This document shows, one piece after another, positions 5,373 through 5,724 of a DNA stretch of 5,724 nt. Each line of letters starts with the position of its first letter. The stretch's first letter is position 1. A model generated the notes under the pieces. That model was not told where the DNA came from, made no database searches, and was given only the letters and a program-made list of their open reading frames with translations. This DNA is from Planctomycetota bacterium (lineage in GTDB: Bacteria > Planctomycetota > UBA8108 > UBA1146 > JAJFFE01), in the NCBI GenBank assembly GCA_020425835.1, contig JAGQRC010000276.1, forward strand, positions 1 through 5,724. Direction: 5' to 3'. Made by a program: the position numbers and the translations under genes.

Positions 5373-5724
5373 ATGTCGGATCTTACCGGATCGAAGCGGG
5401 TGCTGGGAATCGACTTGAGCGACTCGAAGTTCGAGGCTTGCCTGATCGACCAGACGGGCGAGGTTGTGGAGCGACAGCAGCAACGCTTGACGCCTTCGGG
5501 GTTGGCCCGTGTTCTGGATCGGGAGGAGTGTCTCCGGGTCGTGATCGAGATCGGAACGCACTCTCCCTGGGTCAGTCGGATCTGCGAAGAGTACGGTCAC
5601 GAAACGTTGGTCGCCAATCCGCGGCAAGTGTCGTTGATCCACAAGAGCGCGAAGAAGAACGACCGCAACGACGCCGAGAAACTCGCCCGCGTGGGTCGTC
5701 TGGACCCGAAGCTCCTCGCCCCGA
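5373..5724 (+). CDS. IS110-family transposase (DEDD recombinase), N-terminal part, cut by window end
   Basis: The first 117 codons of a transposase, open to the window edge; complete family members are about 320-450 residues. The RuvC-like DEDD catalytic domain is recognisable: VLGIDLSDSKFEACL (10-24) with the first Asp (D14); VVIEIGTHSPW (56-66) with Glu59; LVANPRQVSLIHKS (79-92); and KKNDRNDAEKLAR (94-106) with Asp97 and Asp100. All four expected acidic residues are present, so the visible half shows no sign of decay. The C-terminal part with the catalytic serine (transposase_20 domain) is outside the window. In this family the enzyme moves the element as a circle, guided by a bridge RNA to specific targets. 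The start is well supported by AAAGGAG seven bases upstream. Codon choice looks somewhat less strictly G/C-ending than in the neighbouring genes, as expected for an incoming element, but this is an impression without counting. Confidence 0.93.
   Translation, partial: MSDLTGSKRVLGIDLSDSKFEACLIDQTGEVVERQQQRLTPSGLARVLDREECLRVVIEIGTHSPWVSRICEEYGHETLVANPRQVSLIHKSAKKNDRNDAEKLARVGRLDPKLLAP

Larger units (their letters stand above)
5294..5724 (+). mobile_element. IS110-family insertion sequence, left part (runs off window)
   Basis: The transposase identifies an IS110-family element lying on the + strand just after the DUF547 gene. The exact left end cannot be fixed: it must fall between the DUF547 stop (5281) and the transposase ATG (5373), and 5294, the first base of an 11-bp inverted repeat, is only a working boundary. 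IS110 elements usually lack terminal inverted repeats and make no large target duplication, so none is expected to mark the edge. The right end lies beyond the window. Members of this family encode a structured non-coding RNA (bridge RNA) in one non-coding end; with at most 91 bases on this side, it is either short or lies beyond the transposase gene, as in IS1111-type elements. Confidence 0.75.

Noticed and set aside
5349..5642. Minus-strand open frame opposite the transposase
   Set aside because: It overlaps the conserved DEDD coding region in antisense and carries no motif.
1..5724. tRNA, rRNA, CRISPR arrays, tandem repeats, toxin-antitoxin or defence genes
   Set aside because: None seen on reading both strands: the non-coding stretches are short and contain no cloverleaf, regularly spaced repeats or related gene signatures.

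Overview
This is a GC-rich bacterial chromosomal segment: third codon positions are overwhelmingly G or C, and long spurious reading frames are open opposite the real genes. It holds five cellular genes and the start of an insertion sequence. The organism is probably Gram-negative, because one product looks like an exported lipoprotein of a type common in proteobacteria and relatives. A myxobacterial or other deltaproteobacterial-type lineage would fit, but this is an impression from protein flavour, not a proof.

Left part (1-2937): translation and one-carbon metabolism. The C-terminal part of tryptophanyl-tRNA synthetase (trpS, + strand, cut by the window edge) converges on a minus-strand pair, prfB then glyA. 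The trpS and glyA stop codons lie 14 bases apart, inside one perfect 8-bp hairpin. The prfB stop and the glyA start are separated by a single base, and the glyA Shine-Dalgarno lies in the last codons of prfB, so the two are almost certainly co-transcribed and probably translationally coupled. prfB (release factor 2) is one uninterrupted frame, without the programmed +1 frameshift site found in many bacteria.

Middle (2938-4321): a 310-base divergent gap separates prfB from a + strand nucleotide-sugar epimerase/dehydratase of the extended SDR family. All NAD-binding and catalytic motifs are present, and a basic, proline-rich tail follows the fold. Its substrate is not determined; a UDP-glucuronate-decarboxylase-like or related sugar-nucleotide activity is plausible.

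Right part (4322-5724): after 141 bases comes a complete DUF547 protein with a lipoprotein-like signal, then, 91 bases past its stop codon, the first 117 codons of an IS110-family DEDD transposase that runs off the window. Between them is a perfect 11-bp inverted repeat whose right arm contains the transposase Shine-Dalgarno and abuts its ATG. This is the most interesting non-coding structure here: it would hide the start from read-through transcripts and/or belong to the structured RNA of an IS110 element.

Apart from the insertion sequence, the genes look like ordinary chromosomal genes. No defence system, CRISPR array, tRNA or rRNA was recognised.
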